Source: Burhinus oedicnemus (lineage: Eukaryota > Chordata > Aves > Charadriiformes > Burhinidae). Taken from it: DNA of 64,000 bases. Numbering within the stretch: the stretch's first letter is position 1; every line of letters starts with the position of its first letter. The notes beneath the pieces are model-generated. The model was not told where the DNA came from and made no database searches. It saw only the letters and a list, made by a program, of their open reading frames with translations. The DNA is taken from positions 2,331,297-2,395,296 of the forward strand of contig VFFE01007738.1 of the NCBI GenBank assembly GCA_008921705.1, given 5' to 3'. The translations under genes were made by a program, and so were the position numbers. Shown here in pieces: positions 1 to 13,300 of this stretch.

Positions 1-1179
1 TTCTTTATTCATCTGGACTGCAGTGTGATGGCCAGAACTGTCCTAGCACTTGACCTAGAGAGGCTCAAGCCAAAAAGATGGAAAGTTATTCCCATATTTT
101 ACATTTATATCTTATGTTGTCATGGTAACAGATTTTTATCCTGAATTCCTCTTTCCTTGGTTGTTTTTGGCAAGAGTATCTCAGCCTGTGGCATTGTAAC
201 CTTACATACTTTTCTCAGCGTTGCTGCCTGCCTAGTTTTTGGGTTCTTGTGTTGTTGCATCTGATCTTCTTCAACCTCCCACCAGCCTGTCAGAGATCCC
301 TTCAGGAACGCCCTGAAATGTTTAGGCTGGAAGCTGGTTGCAAGCAAAACCCAGCGTTAAACGCTAACTTCCCTCTTTCATTCGAGAAAATGTCACCTCA
401 AGTACTGTGAGAAGTTGCAAGGACAGCATGTTCTCCTCTGGGGGTTCGTTCGTTCTTATCCACCAGGCTTATTTCCAGGTTTGAGTGTACTGAGTGCTGG
501 GTTGTCTTTATGTGCTTTACTCTTGACCAGTCTGTTGGTCCTTATTTATTCTCGTTACCATCTAAGTGTTTCCGTATTGGTTGCTTGGTAAATGTTTTCA
601 GCATCTCTTCTGGTTTTGAAGGAGGATGATTGGTGTGTTGTGCTCCTTTCTAAGGGTGGGCAATGACCTTCCTCAGTCTGATGAATCTTCTTCATGACTT
701 TCCAGAATTTATAGTTAGTTGACGATAGCTCTTGCTATGTTGTGTATGGGGTAGTTTCAATGATTTCCAGCTTTCTGTAACCAAGAGGTCTCATGGATTT
801 CTTCACCTGCTGTTTTACTTCTCCATATACACATTTGCATCCAGTTCCCTGAATAGTTAAAATTATTTTCTTTTCATGTTTGTCACCTTTACTTTCTTTT
901 TCTTCTCTTGTTGCACTTTTCCTTCCACATTTCTGGGCTACACACAGTGAAACTAGATAACCAATTTTTGGTAGACTTTTTTGTTTTGTTTTGTTTTACT
1001 AACCCACTTTCAGGCTTTTGTGACGGTTCTGTTTCAACAGTAGTGTGAAGACTGTGCCAGTAATGTGACAAATGAGTTTCTAAAGGTATTCCTTCTCTTA
1101 CCAAGTTAGGTCCTCAGTCTCTTCATCAGTTCTTTCTGGAGAGCCATCCTCTAACTCATGGCAAGAGCCTCTGAGGTCT
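1..1179. other. AT-rich flank, nothing recognised
   Basis: No exon, RNA gene or repeat with a familiar signature was seen. A short TCTG/CTGT run lies just beyond at about 1199-1215. Confidence 0.4.
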
Positions 1180-2310
1180 GTTGGTCAGTTCCTGTGCCTG
1201 TCTGTCTGTCTGTGCCTGTCCTGCTGGCAGGGCAGGCTGGTGGGAACTCGGGCTGTGACACTGCAGCCATCGTGCTGCCTGTCACCCCGCAGCTCTGCTA
1301 GCAGGGTGAGGTAATTATCAGGTACCAGTCCTTGCTTAATCAGCGTCAGCCTCTAACCTCTTCTCTGTCTTTTGTGCCCCTTCTGTGGTGGTCATGAGGG
1401 TCCTGTGTCTGCTGGTGGGTTCCTCTGCAGGGAGCACCTCCGTGTGCTCCTGCTGGTGAACTCCACGTGGTCCTGGATGCTTTGCCATGGAGTTTGGCTG
1501 CTCTTCCAGCTGGCAGAGATGCTTTATGAAGAGCTGTGCAGCAGCGGTCCCCCAGGCTGGGACCCCCAGCTGTCCCTCGCTCACAGGGGACCTTCCCCAC
1601 GGGTCGGGTCGGGCCCGGGGCCAGCACAGCACCCTCCAGCACCCGCACCTCTGTCCAGGCAGGACCCACGGGTGCAGCTGCAGGAGAACAGGCGTCAGCA
1701 CCCGTGATGCTCGTTTTTCCATCGGCTGTCAGCTCTGCCCTGCAGGGTGTCCCTAACAACACAACAAAAACTTTGCTGTCTCTGCGGGAGCACCTGCCTG
1801 GCTCTCTGAGCCCAGCCCCAGCCTCCAGGGTGAGTCCAACTCTCATTCCTGCTGTTCTCTTTGTGAGAGGGTGTTTGGCCCAGCCGGCGGTGGGGCTTTA
1901 CGAGCCCTGGGTGCAAGCAGGGTGCGCCTGCCGGGGCCACAGCCGCAGCGGGAGCCGTGTGTCAGGCGGTTATTATGCCGGTTGCTAGGCAGCGTTTTAA
2001 TATTTACCTCCATGCCTGACACGCGTCCGTGTGTTGCTTCACCCCTTCTGCAGTCCGACTGTCCGGCTGCAGCAAAGGCAGACGGTTAGCAGCTGGGCAT
2101 GGCTGGCCGCGGTGCACAGCCCCCGGAAGAGGAAAAGCAGGACAACCCGCAGTACAAAGGAGTCCACCAGGGCCAGGCAGGTATTGACCGGCTGCGTGGT
2201 GGCCACCAAACCAGGGGTTGGACCCTGGCAGCTTCTTGGGCTGTCAACCTGCAAGGCTCAGCGTGGTTGCAGACCCTGGGCACTGAGGTGCTGGGAGGGA
2301 CAAGGACCCC
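1180..2310. promoter_or_regulatory. G+C/CpG-rich patch, possible CAST promoter
   Basis: Raised G+C with scattered CpG (for example cacgcgtccg near 2020, gccgcggtgc near 2106) in an otherwise AT-rich flank. A possible first exon starts at ATG 2099 and runs to a donor-like caggcag/gtattg at 2179-2180, but its phase does not match the exon at 4267 and it resembles no calpastatin N-terminus I know. It may be a promoter, a UTR exon or neither. Confidence 0.3.
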
Positions 2311-4266
2311 CTTCCTTCTTGTAGTGGCTCTTTTCAGGGAAACAGTGGAAAATTGGAGGCACTGAATAGTGGGGTATTCGGGCAAAAAGTGGTGTAAGTG
2401 AAGTGAGGCAGGCCATGCCCCCAAGGGAGCCAGAAGATCACTGCGGTGGTCTGCAGGAGGGTGCCTTCTGCTCTCCACCATCCTTCCCACTTCACCCCTC
2501 TACCTCCCCAGGATAGGACTTGGTTTCTCCAAATCAACCCTGAGTGTTTCTGAGGAGGATGGCTTGGCATTTTCTGAGGCTGCTGGTAGCAGCCATGTAT
2601 TAAACTGTTTTGTATCCCCAAACTACTCTTCTTCCATGAGCATTTAAGCTCCTCGTCTCTCAGTTGCTGCTAGTCACTACCATGCAGCTGGACAGGGTAG
2701 AAAGAAGCAGTGGTTGGTTTCTTTGGGAGGTTTTCACTAATCTCTGCAAGTTGTAGTGGTGCTGCTGCGTTGGAACTTGGGAAAGAATTTTTCGATGTAT
2801 TGTGAGAAAAAGGCTTGGTAGGAGTTTTCAGAGGGGAGGAAGGGAGAAGGGTTCAGATAAATGTGATTTTATTAAATGGGCAGGGACTAGGGTGACTAAT
2901 GTGAAGGTAGAAGAACAGATACCTACTTGTTAAGTCATGTAGAAGGAATTCAGATTAATTTCATAGCAAAGAAAGAAAAGGAACGGAACAACTATTAAAG
3001 GGCAAATTAAGATAAATATGGTGTTGCCTACAGATTACCTGATGGTGGTAGTGGAAATATATAAAAAGGTTGTTTAGAAACTTCTGTTCCCTGTCCTGAT
3101 GTAGGAGGCTCTATACATTCCTGCGTATGTCTCCACCCACACAGAAGTTCCCATCTGTTACGTAGTCAGTCTATGGGTATATACATATACGGAAGCAGGT
3201 ATTATTTGCTTACATTTCTGTAGTGTGATGGTTGTTCTCTCTAGTATATATTTAGAGTAGTCAAACCTCTTGCAAAGGTGTGCAAGATACCAGATAGCTG
3301 GTGAGGAGAGCACACTGTCGTCGCCATAGTGTACCTTTCAAATTCTGTACAACGTTTGTCTTAGTCTTGAGAAATGCTTATACTATGAAAAGTTCTGGAA
3401 ATGAGAAGATTTTCCATGTGGAAGTAAGAAGTCACCCAAGGTATGGAATAGTAATATGGCTTCTGAGTTCATTCAGACAAGGCGTGTTTTCATACAGCAA
3501 GTGGCACAGAGAACATGAAGAAAAAATCTGGAAAAATTGATAACTTGTGCTGTTCCTTTGAATGTAAACTGCGAATGTGTTGCTGTGATCAAGATGGCAA
3601 ATACAGCTTTAAGCAGAGGAACATGAAGCAGGAATAGAGAGGTAGTATTATATCTGTATAACGTATTGATGAGACAATTAGAATATTGATTTCTGGGCTT
3701 TGAAGTTTGATACGGTCACAGCAGAATTAAAACATGCTGTTCTCAGATTAACATCACTGAAGCTAGGAAAACAGACCGTGTCATTTGAAGCTGGCAAAAG
3801 GGTTACATGATATGCAGAAACACTTGTGTGTGTGTTGCATACAGATTAATTATTTCTTTTTATCTCAACATGTTTGAGTTTTCTAATTTAGTGTTAAATA
3901 CTTTGTGTGAAAAACTAGTAAATCCAAAAGTACAATTTTTGTTAGATGTGGAAGAATACGGCACAGTAAGTATATATGCTTCAGTATCAGAGCAGGATTT
4001 GAGTTTGTTTTGATACTTGATATGAAATTCACTTTCAGTACATTTCAGAGGGGAAAAAAATGTGAGAAGATCTATGGGCATCATGCTGTTGAAATCCTAC
4101 ATACATGTATTGTAGGTAGGCAAGACAGAAGATCTAAAATAGCAACTCTAATTTTCAATTCTTAATTTTTAGCTGGATTTCTAATGAATTCAGGTTGCTT
4201 ATGCTTGCTTAGTAATAGTATGCATAACAAAGGTGAAATTAATTAATTTCCTTTTTTTTCTCTCAG
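2311..4266. other. Non-coding, likely 5' intron of CAST
   Basis: AT-rich sequence before the first supported exon, with only short ORFs lacking domain resemblance. An unrecognised upstream CAST exon could lie here. Confidence 0.4.
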
Positions 4267-4326
4267 AAACAGTCCCAATCTGCTGATGCATCAAAAACAC
4301 AAATTATGAAGCCATCTGAGACAAAG
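4267..4326 (+). CDS. CAST: CAST visible exon 1 (leader region)
   Basis: 60 bp, phase 0, flanked by tctcag and gtacaa. It encodes 20 polar residues starting [10 protein letters not shown]. This is the most 5' exon I can support; its sequence resembles the Ser/Lys-rich leader of calpastatin but carries no diagnostic motif on its own. Confidence 0.75.
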
Positions 4327-7300
4327 GTACAAATTCTTGAGAAACTCATGCTTGCAGTTAAGCACAAACGTATGAAGAAATGGAATTTCTTATTTAATAC
4401 TGATACTGAGGGACCTGACTTTGCATATTTCTTCTCTGCAGCTTAGTTTCCTCTTCAAAAAATATCTAAAAAATTCTATACAAAGTACTCAGAGGATTTT
4501 ATGACAGCAATACTAATTTTAATTTGAGCTCAGTCACTTTGTGATAGGTATGTAGCTCCCCCCAGTGTAATTACAGGGTTATTTACCTAATGATAATTTT
4601 TTCATATATTCAAAGAATTCAGGACAAGTTTCAGCTTTTCATGTACATACAATGGCATCATCTCATTCATCTCATATATTTTTCTGTCTGGCAGCTTCCT
4701 TGCCTTTGTCCTTTATGCTTGTTCTGTCTTGTCTTATGACTAGAACTTCCTTAGTGTCAAAGCTGTCATCAGTCACGTACTTTACTTGTTAGAAGAGAGT
4801 CATAATCCTCACGTACGACTCTGTTGTCTAACAGAATTTACGTATATTATTTAAACAAATGATTAATGATTATCTCCCTCCTTCATTTTCCATAATCGTA
4901 ACAGTGAAACCAGCAAAAATACTGAATACCAAACTAGACCAGCGGGGACTTGTGCAGTGGTAAAACTGAGGTCTGCTTGCACCTTGTGTAAATGCAAATC
5001 AAGGAAGACTTAGAGTGGTGAGGTCAGAAGAGGGCTCTGGCGGTCATCTGGCCCAGCCCTCCTGTCCAGGCAGAGCCAGCTCTGCAGGTACATGAGACTG
5101 CTCCAGGCCTTGCTGGACAAACTTCGGGTGTCGGCAGCGTGCAGGTTACATAACATCTCTGGCTAGCCCGTTCTGATGTTTGATCACCTTCATTATGATG
5201 ATTTTTTTCCTTCTGTTGAATGGGGAGTTGCTTTGCTGCAACTGGTATCTGTTGCATGTTGTCATTTTACTGCGAATCTGTGAGAAGATTCTAGGTCCAT
5301 GTCCTCTGTATTTGAAGTTAACCATTACACTCCCCTTGACCTGTTAAAACCCTTTCCCTCCATGTACACATGTAATACTTAGACTGGTAGCAGTGAGCCG
5401 CACAGCAATCAAACCATTTCCATTTGTGCACGATCATCATCACTTGTAAATGAAGGTATCTGCAAGTATCCAGTTTCATTTTCCGGTTATGTTCGTGAGC
5501 AAACTCATTTGTATCATATTCGTTACTGATCCTGTTCTCCATATGGTTGAACCCAGCCAGCTATCTAAAAATAGTTATGGTCTTTCCCTGCTTGAAATTT
5601 GAAATACCTCTAGAAGAATGTGGTAGATTTCTAATCAGATCTTTAAAACTGGTGTTGCAAGACAAGACAAAAATAGAGTAGCAGAGGCATACTTAGGTGC
5701 TGTGAGACAGTCAACAGCAATCCCTTTGAACCGACGTTGTGGTTTCACTTCAGCCAGCAACTAACTAACTAACTAACTAACTAACCAACCAGAAAGCTCA
5801 CTGCCCCTCTCTCAGGGCGGGGGGGAGAGAATCGGAAGAGTGAAAGTGAGAAAAACCATGGATTGGGATAAGAACAGTTTAATAATTGAATTAAAATAAA
5901 ATATTAATTAAAAAAAAAAAGGTGATGAAAAGGGAAAGAACAAAACTAGAGAGAAATAAAACCCAAGAAAGAAGAGTAATGCAAATGAAAACCAATTGCT
6001 CACCACCAACTGACCGATGCCCAGTCTATTCCCCAGCAGCGGCAGCCTGCCCCTGGCCAATATCCTCAGTTTATATGCTGAGCATGACGTCATATGGTGT
6101 GGAATATGGCTTTAGCTGGTTTGGGTAGCTGTCCTGGCTGTGCCCCCTCCCAGCTTCTTGTGCATCTCCAGCCTTTTCGCTGGCAGGGGATGGGAAGCTG
6201 AAAAGACCTTGGCAACAACTAAAACATCAATGTGTTACCAATATTATTCTTGTACTACATCCAAAACACAGCACTATACCAGCTGCTAAGAAGAAAATTA
6301 ACTCTATCCCAGCTGAAACCAGTACAATGTGTGAGACAATGTTTTATTTTAATGTTTGTTGCATTATTAATGCCTTCCTCCTGCTGGATGAAGCAAAGTT
6401 GTCTGCATTTTGACAGTAGACTTTGAAAAGAAATGAGGCTGCTGAGTCACTTTAATTCCTAGTCCTGAATTTCTTGTGAATTAACAACTCTTTCCTAATT
6501 GCCTGCTATAACCATGTCTCATTTGTCTTTCTTAGAGTCTCCTTAGTGTGCAACTACTCTTAAATGTGCTCGGAGCCCCTCTTTCCCCTTCAGTTCTGCG
6601 TATGTGAATCCTTTGCGTAAAATTAACCCTCAGTCTTATGCCCCTCTGAGATAGCTGTGAGTTACTGCAGCAGAGGAAAGAATGCAGAACTTCTTGTGTA
6701 GGCGAAGCCCCGGGGTTAGATGGAAGGGCTGGAGGACCAGGGTGGAGAGCAGGCACCCTACGGAAGGGCTGGAGGACCAGGGTGGAGAGCAGGTGCCCTG
6801 TGGAAGGGTTGGAGGACCAGCATGGAGAGCAGGTGCCCTGTGGAAGTGTTGGAGGACCAGGGTGGAGAGCAGGCACCCTGTGGAAGGGTTGGAGGACCAG
6901 GGTGGAGAGCAGGTGCCCTGTGGTTGTTGCTGGAGGGGTGGAGGAAGCAGGGTGCTGCCACTGCCACCACAAAAACACATCCCATTCCGCTGGCTTCCTT
7001 TTGCACATGTTTGTGCAACTGCACTGTGAACTGGGGAACGAGCTAAAAAATATTTTTCTGCTTTTCTAGGCCATTTTTCAGTTTCCTGAGTCAGTTTAAA
7101 ATGCGGCTGCTCAGACAGTGGCACAGTGAAGGTGGAAGCAGGCAGTAGCATGGGAGGTGGAACATCTTTTTCTCTGTAGGAGCTCGGTGAACGCTGTGAA
7201 CCTGCTGCAGCTTCAGGCTGTGGCTGCTCACAACTGACTGTTTAAAGGGTGACTGGGTAGTTGCCTTGAATGTATGGTCTCGTACTAAAATGGTTGGTTT

Positions 7301-10300
7301 GACTTGCCTGGTAGTAATTTTTTTTTTTTAAATGGGATTTGAAATCTGTTATTGCTAGAAGTGTATCTAAATAAGATGTGCTTGTGTGTGTGAGCATGTA
7401 TGTCTTCATGATCGTGTGTTCTAATGTGGCCATATCATCTTCATGTGTGTTTAAGTCTTGAATGAAAGCATGGCCCATATGAGTCCATATATTCTTCAGC
7501 ATTGTTGTTGATAAATTTATAGTATGAGCAATTCTGCACATTTTAAAAGATATGCAAGAATAATGAATAATGCATACCCTACACAAAAAAGACATTATTT
7601 AGTAGAACAATAATTACAATATAAAAAAAAAGGGCATGCAGTTGCCATTAACTGGTTTGGCAGGCTGAGAATTTGAACTTAAGTTCTGTACAGCTGTTGT
7701 TGTTGCAAGTAAATATATTTTATTGTCCTGCAAAAAAGGTGTGTTTACTTTTCTTCTGAAAAGCATGTAAGGAACACCTGAATTTGTACTCTAACAGCAG
7801 GGTACTTAAAGTCCTGAGCAGGCAGCAGTCCCACAGCAGGAAAAGTCAAACTCTGTGTTCCTTGAACTTCATGCTTGCACTTCGGTTACATTTCTTTGCA
7901 GCCTTGCTGCTGAAGGACATCTCTTGTCTGATTGAGTCTTTGCTTCAGATGTTTCGTAAACGTGTCAACCTTTTTAGCTTTAAAACTGAAAATTTAGGAA
8001 TACCTTTTCAATATAGGATTATTCAGTGTACAGGTACACAAATGGATGTGTGGACCTTTGAGTTTACCATATGATCGTCATGTAACAAGGATGTACAAGT
8101 GGAAGCATATAAAGTATGACTGAACCTGGGAAGTACTGTGTTGTAATCAGGTTAGATGTCAAGAGAAAATCCAAAGGGGGGAATCTGAGAGGATAAGTGA
8201 ATATTTTTACTTTTTTTTTTGCTTAGTTTTATTTTAAATTTTGTCCCCACTTTTGAGTTTGGGAAATTTTTGTCATCTTTCTCTATCAGTATGTTGCCTT
8301 TTGTGACTTACTGGCTTGTGGTGTTGTGTTCTTTACTGTGGTCTACAGCTTTGAGACCTTTGCCAAGCTTATGCCCAGGCATCTATGTTTTTATGCACAT
8401 TCAGGATTTCCCAACCAAGTGTCTGTGGTTCAGTGTGTGAGTGTGAATACTTTCGTAACAAATGGTAAAAAAATTTAGCAAATTTCTCTATGTGGTCAGC
8501 TAGCAAAGAGAAGCTGGATATATCTAAATGGTAATTAATGTTTGGCAGCCAAAATGAAAACATTACAAAACAATGAAAAAATTTCAGTTACCGCCTAATG
8601 GAATTTTTTGGGGCACTTTCACTGACTTTTAATAGACGGCTTGGGAAAAACCCGTTATTTGTCTCTTAGTAACTTTAAATATGCTCAGTGTATTAGTAGG
8701 ATGGCGGGCATAAGGAGGGCTTCTGTCTGTGGCCCCTCATTTCCCAGGCAGAGTTCAACACTTCTGTGCTACAAGTGGACAGTGTGACACGATACTGGTG
8801 TCCCCCACCAGCACCAGAGGAGGCGTAGGGATGCCAGCCCCAACGAGGAAAAGGGCCCAGGCTTCAGTGTCTGCATCTCCGACCCAGTGCAGAGCAAACC
8901 CCACTCCCCTGGCAGGGTCCACATGCCCCCCTGGCTGGTCAGCAGCCAGTAACAGCCTTCTCCTCGGTGTCTCCAGTAGCCACACTGGCTTTTTTTGTGT
9001 TAAGCTGAAGTAGCAAGAAAAAGAAAAAATAGTAAGAAAAATATGGTGAGGAGGCTGGCATTTTCATTTTTCTTCCTTCTTACCAGATGTAACTATTCTT
9101 TAATTTTTCAGGTTTTTTTCTTACATGTTTCTACTGGTAGTAATTTATTGCTTACTGTACTTTGACTTGAGGTGAGTCACAGGAATCAATTCTGTGGCAC
9201 GGCTTGCAGAAAATTTTCAGGTGTAAGTCAAACTGTCCGTTATATTTGTTTAATATCTTCTTCCCCTCTCTTTCCAGTCCTTCCTATGGAGAGAGAGAGT
9301 GAGGGAGAGAGAGAGGGAGGGGGGGTGGGTTTGTTCGCACACATTTGAGCTCTTCAGTTGCTGGAATGGAGATCTGTGCCAGGATATTGCAAACTGCAAG
9401 ATGAATGCGCTGTGTACTAGTTATGTAGCATGTGTGCTCATGAGTGTGAACCTGTCTGATTTTCTTTAAATAAGCTGACCCATTAGAAATAACCAAGCAT
9501 ATTAATGTATGTTGTTTGTTTTTCAGTCTGTACCAACAACCAAAACAGAACCTGGAAAAAACATACAGTCAACCAAGGTAAATATGTGCCTTTCACCTTT
9601 GGCAAGTTGTATTTTAGTCTTTGCATAACTTTGAAAAAAGAGGATAAAGTCTTTGCTACTACTGTACCACATGAAACTGCCATGTGATTAGTAACATACC
9701 TGTGCAAAAGAGCTAGGAGCTGGCAGGTGTGGAAAAGCAGTGTTTTGGGGGAACAGTCAGGATGCTTTATTGCTTCACAACAGCTTAACTGTTCTGATAA
9801 CCATCTTCAAATCCATCTTGTGCTTATTTGAACTAATGTAGATCATGTTCCATAGCACTGAATGGTGGTAAGTGTAAAGGATCTCTATTTTTTATTTTAT
9901 GACAGCCAACAGTCTCTCAAAATAAACAGCTGTCGGAAGAGAAGCAAAAGGAACCCAGTGGTGTAAGTTGTACAATTTCTCTCTCTCTCCCCTCTCCTCC
10001 CCCAGAGCTTCCTGTGGTATTTCTCTTCTTTCTTTCTTTCGTTTTAAAAAAATCATTTAAAAAACAGACCAAACAAAACCAGACCATACGTCTTTCCTTA
10101 TCTGATTTTAATAGTTTATGTCTACACAGGCAAAAAGCCAAACCTCACCTTCTGTGGCACCAACTTCTAAACCAAGTAATACAGGAAAAGTAACCATGGC
10201 TCAAGCTGACCAGCCTCCACCAGCAACCTCCGTAGAGACAGCAAAGGTATAGTAGAAGTAGCAATCCAATTTTTATTATTTATGTTATTGTAGGGGTTAG

Positions 10301-13300
10301 AAACTCACATCAAGATGGATTCCTATACTGAATATTGTAAAGCAAGACTGGGCTCCCAAAAATCACAATGTAGAAAAGCTCAAAAGCTGTCTTGTGTGTA
10401 AAGGTTTGTATGACAAACCTCCTTCTCCTGCTTTAAAGTCTGGGACTTAGAAACTGCACGCTTCACCTGCTAATAAACAACATCCTGAATACACCACTTC
10501 CAGCTAACCCATGACTGCATTAATGGATAAACATCAGCTGCAGATAGAGTGGCGCAGCAAGATGGTGTTGGTAGTTTGTGCTGCTCATTTGGTGATCCTG
10601 ATGTGCATCCACCTTTTATTCTCCTCTTGATACATCTGTTTTCGTTGTCCAACATACTCTGGCTGCTATCTAAGCAAGTGACAGTGAGTCTGTTCCTGTG
10701 TGTTACGTGTTTGGCTCTCCCATCATTCATGCAAGCTTTTTGCAAGTTCCTTGCAGCCACGTGGGCGTAATTGGTTCTTTGCCAGTCTCTTCACTTGCCC
10801 TTTCACTACTGAAGGTGAACAGAAGGGACAGTCTGGTCAGTCATGCAAATGGTTTGTTCATATGAGCAGTGCCATCATGGAGCTCCTTCACCTGTGGACT
10901 TTCAGGCGTCTTTGTAGTAGCAGTGTTGGCTCCAAATGCAGCAGATAAGCAGATTAGCCGCAGCACATACGCCCTCACTCCAAGACTCCGAAAAAGAGTG
11001 ATTGGGGAAAAAGTTATGGAGGGGTCATTTCAGAGGGGCAAGTGGAGAAGAAGCTGGAGCAAAAGCGTGTAGTAGAGTCAGGATCTAGATCTTTTTGGTC
11101 TTCTGGTCAGCATGCGTCTGGGTGAGAAGGCCAGGGTAACATGGAGGACTCCTGCAGCTCTACTACAACCCACTTTTTCTGCAGTAAATGAAAATTTCAG
11201 TAATGCAGAAGTCTACATTTTGTTTGGTGTTGCTCCTGCACCTAACTCCCTGAAGCAGTTTTCACCCTACCTGTCTGAGCAGTCTTTGCTGCTGGTGCTA
11301 ATGGTACATTAAGAACAACAGGTGCAAATGAAAGCTTTCAGAAGTGACTTGGAAGGGGCCTCGTAGTCTGTGTGCACTGCAGATTTCTTTTATTGGCAAA
11401 GCAAAAGAAAGAGGTAAAGTACTTAAAATTGCATGCTTGCTTTCTCACAGCAAAATCACACTGGAAACTGAGTATGTCTGCGTAGTATTGCAGGTAGATG
11501 GTAGCTCGCTCTGCCCGAGCATCTGGATGCTGTGCAGGTATATTAGCCAGTTGTTGAGTCCAAAAAAATACATCCAGCCTCAGAGCTGGATGTTTTAGGC
11601 TGGGCTTAGTACCATGCAAGCTGCAGCTACTTGTCTTCCATACCACTCAGCCAGTAGGTAGAACCAGCCTATCTTTTTTTGTTCAAAGTATAGATGAAAA
11701 GGGACAATAGGTATGCATGCCTGAGTAGAACATCTCTGTTTTACGTTGTCCTGTCTCTACAATTTTTAACATAGGGCCTTATAGTAAAGCTGTCTCTTAA
11801 TTCTGCTCTTATTTCTTCAGTCTAAGTCTGAGAAGATGTCCATAGCGGCTGGTGCAGCTGGTGCAGGTGCAGCTACTGCTAGTGTGGTTACTGTAGCTGA
11901 TAAGTCAAGTACTGAGGTTAGTAAACACAGTCCCAGACAAATTCTTCCCTTGTTAAAAATGTCTCAGAGTGTTTCTCTCTCTGAAACAGTTCGGTTTCAG
12001 AAAAAATAAATTGGTAATGCTGAAGTATTGCTGTGTAATAGTTATGTATGGTGGTCAAGGACTATCTGAAAGAATAGGTAACGAACTAGTGGTGTGTCAT
12101 TTGTATTTTGTCAAATAGGAGTCATTTAGAATAATTCTTACCACAACTAGCATAAAATTAATTACGCTTTATCTTCAGTTATGTTTGTATATGTATGCTT
12201 GTCTATCAGCTGGTATATAAATACAAACAATCTTGTTACTGGGTTTGGGGAACGAGTTTAAGAACAGTTCTCACTGTAAAATTTGACAAGTGCAGGGCCT
12301 ACTGAAAGACAGCTTTTGGTTTTGTTTCCAGGAGTTTTCTACGGTTTCATGAGATGATTCAGACTTTTTTTTCCTTTGTACAGCATGGTAACTTCTATAA
12401 TGGTCTGCTTCTTTTTTAGCCTGGTATGGATGAGTCAGCACTAGATAGCCTAATAGATACCCTAGGGGGACCTGAAGAAGATGTGCCTGCTAGTCCTGTT
12501 TACACTGGTCCAGCAGTTACGGTATATAACATTTTTTATTTTTCTTTTTAGAAGATTCATCACTAAAATATGTTTCTAGTTGTGCACTACTATATTGATC
12601 CAGTAATTGTCACTTTGATCTGCTAAGAGGTAAAATAGAGTTTGCACAGTCGCATTTTAGTGTTGTTTTCAGTAACGTAGAAATGATAGGGTTGTATTGC
12701 AGTAGAAAACAGTAAATTGTCAACAAAGAAAGTTTGTTGCTTTTTGAACTGATTTCCAAGCATGGTCTCCAATGGATTTACAAAAGGCAGATGGAGGTAT
12801 AAGAGAGCATAAACAACCTAGGAGGTTTCATGTCTACTTGAGCAAGAGTAAAACATTGAGAATTTGGGGAGGAACGCATGCTTTTCTGAGTTAGAATGGG
12901 AGAGTAACATAAGAAGGATTAAGATGACAAGCTCAGTGCAGTACTCAACCATGATAAAATTTTGGAATTAATAGATAGATACCTAAAATTCAGTCTAGGT
13001 ACAGCAATGCATTCTGTGGTCTGAGACACTGCAATTGCCCGTGTTAATGCAGAAGGAATCTGGCGGTGGAGATGCAGAGTTTTGCTAGATGACATGCACT
13101 GTTGAAGCTACTTGAGATGCATGTGCATGACACTAGGTTCTGAAAGACACTATGTAGTCATGGTCTAGGACTGGCCCTCTGACCTAGCCAACCCTCGCAT
13201 TTTCTTTCTACAAGTATCACTGTAGATAGCTCTACATTAGAAATTGATTTCAATAAACAGTAGTAAAAAAACATTAATGTGTGCATTCTTTTCATAGGAA

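Noticed and set aside
1346..1846. 166-residue minus-strand ORF in the CpG-rich patch
   Set aside because: Overlaps three other long ORFs in the same G+C-rich stretch; low-complexity Gly/Ala/Pro/Thr composition and no homology I recognise.
6532..7151. Several overlapping ORFs of 88-171 residues on both strands
   Set aside because: All are translations of the 40-bp minisatellite.
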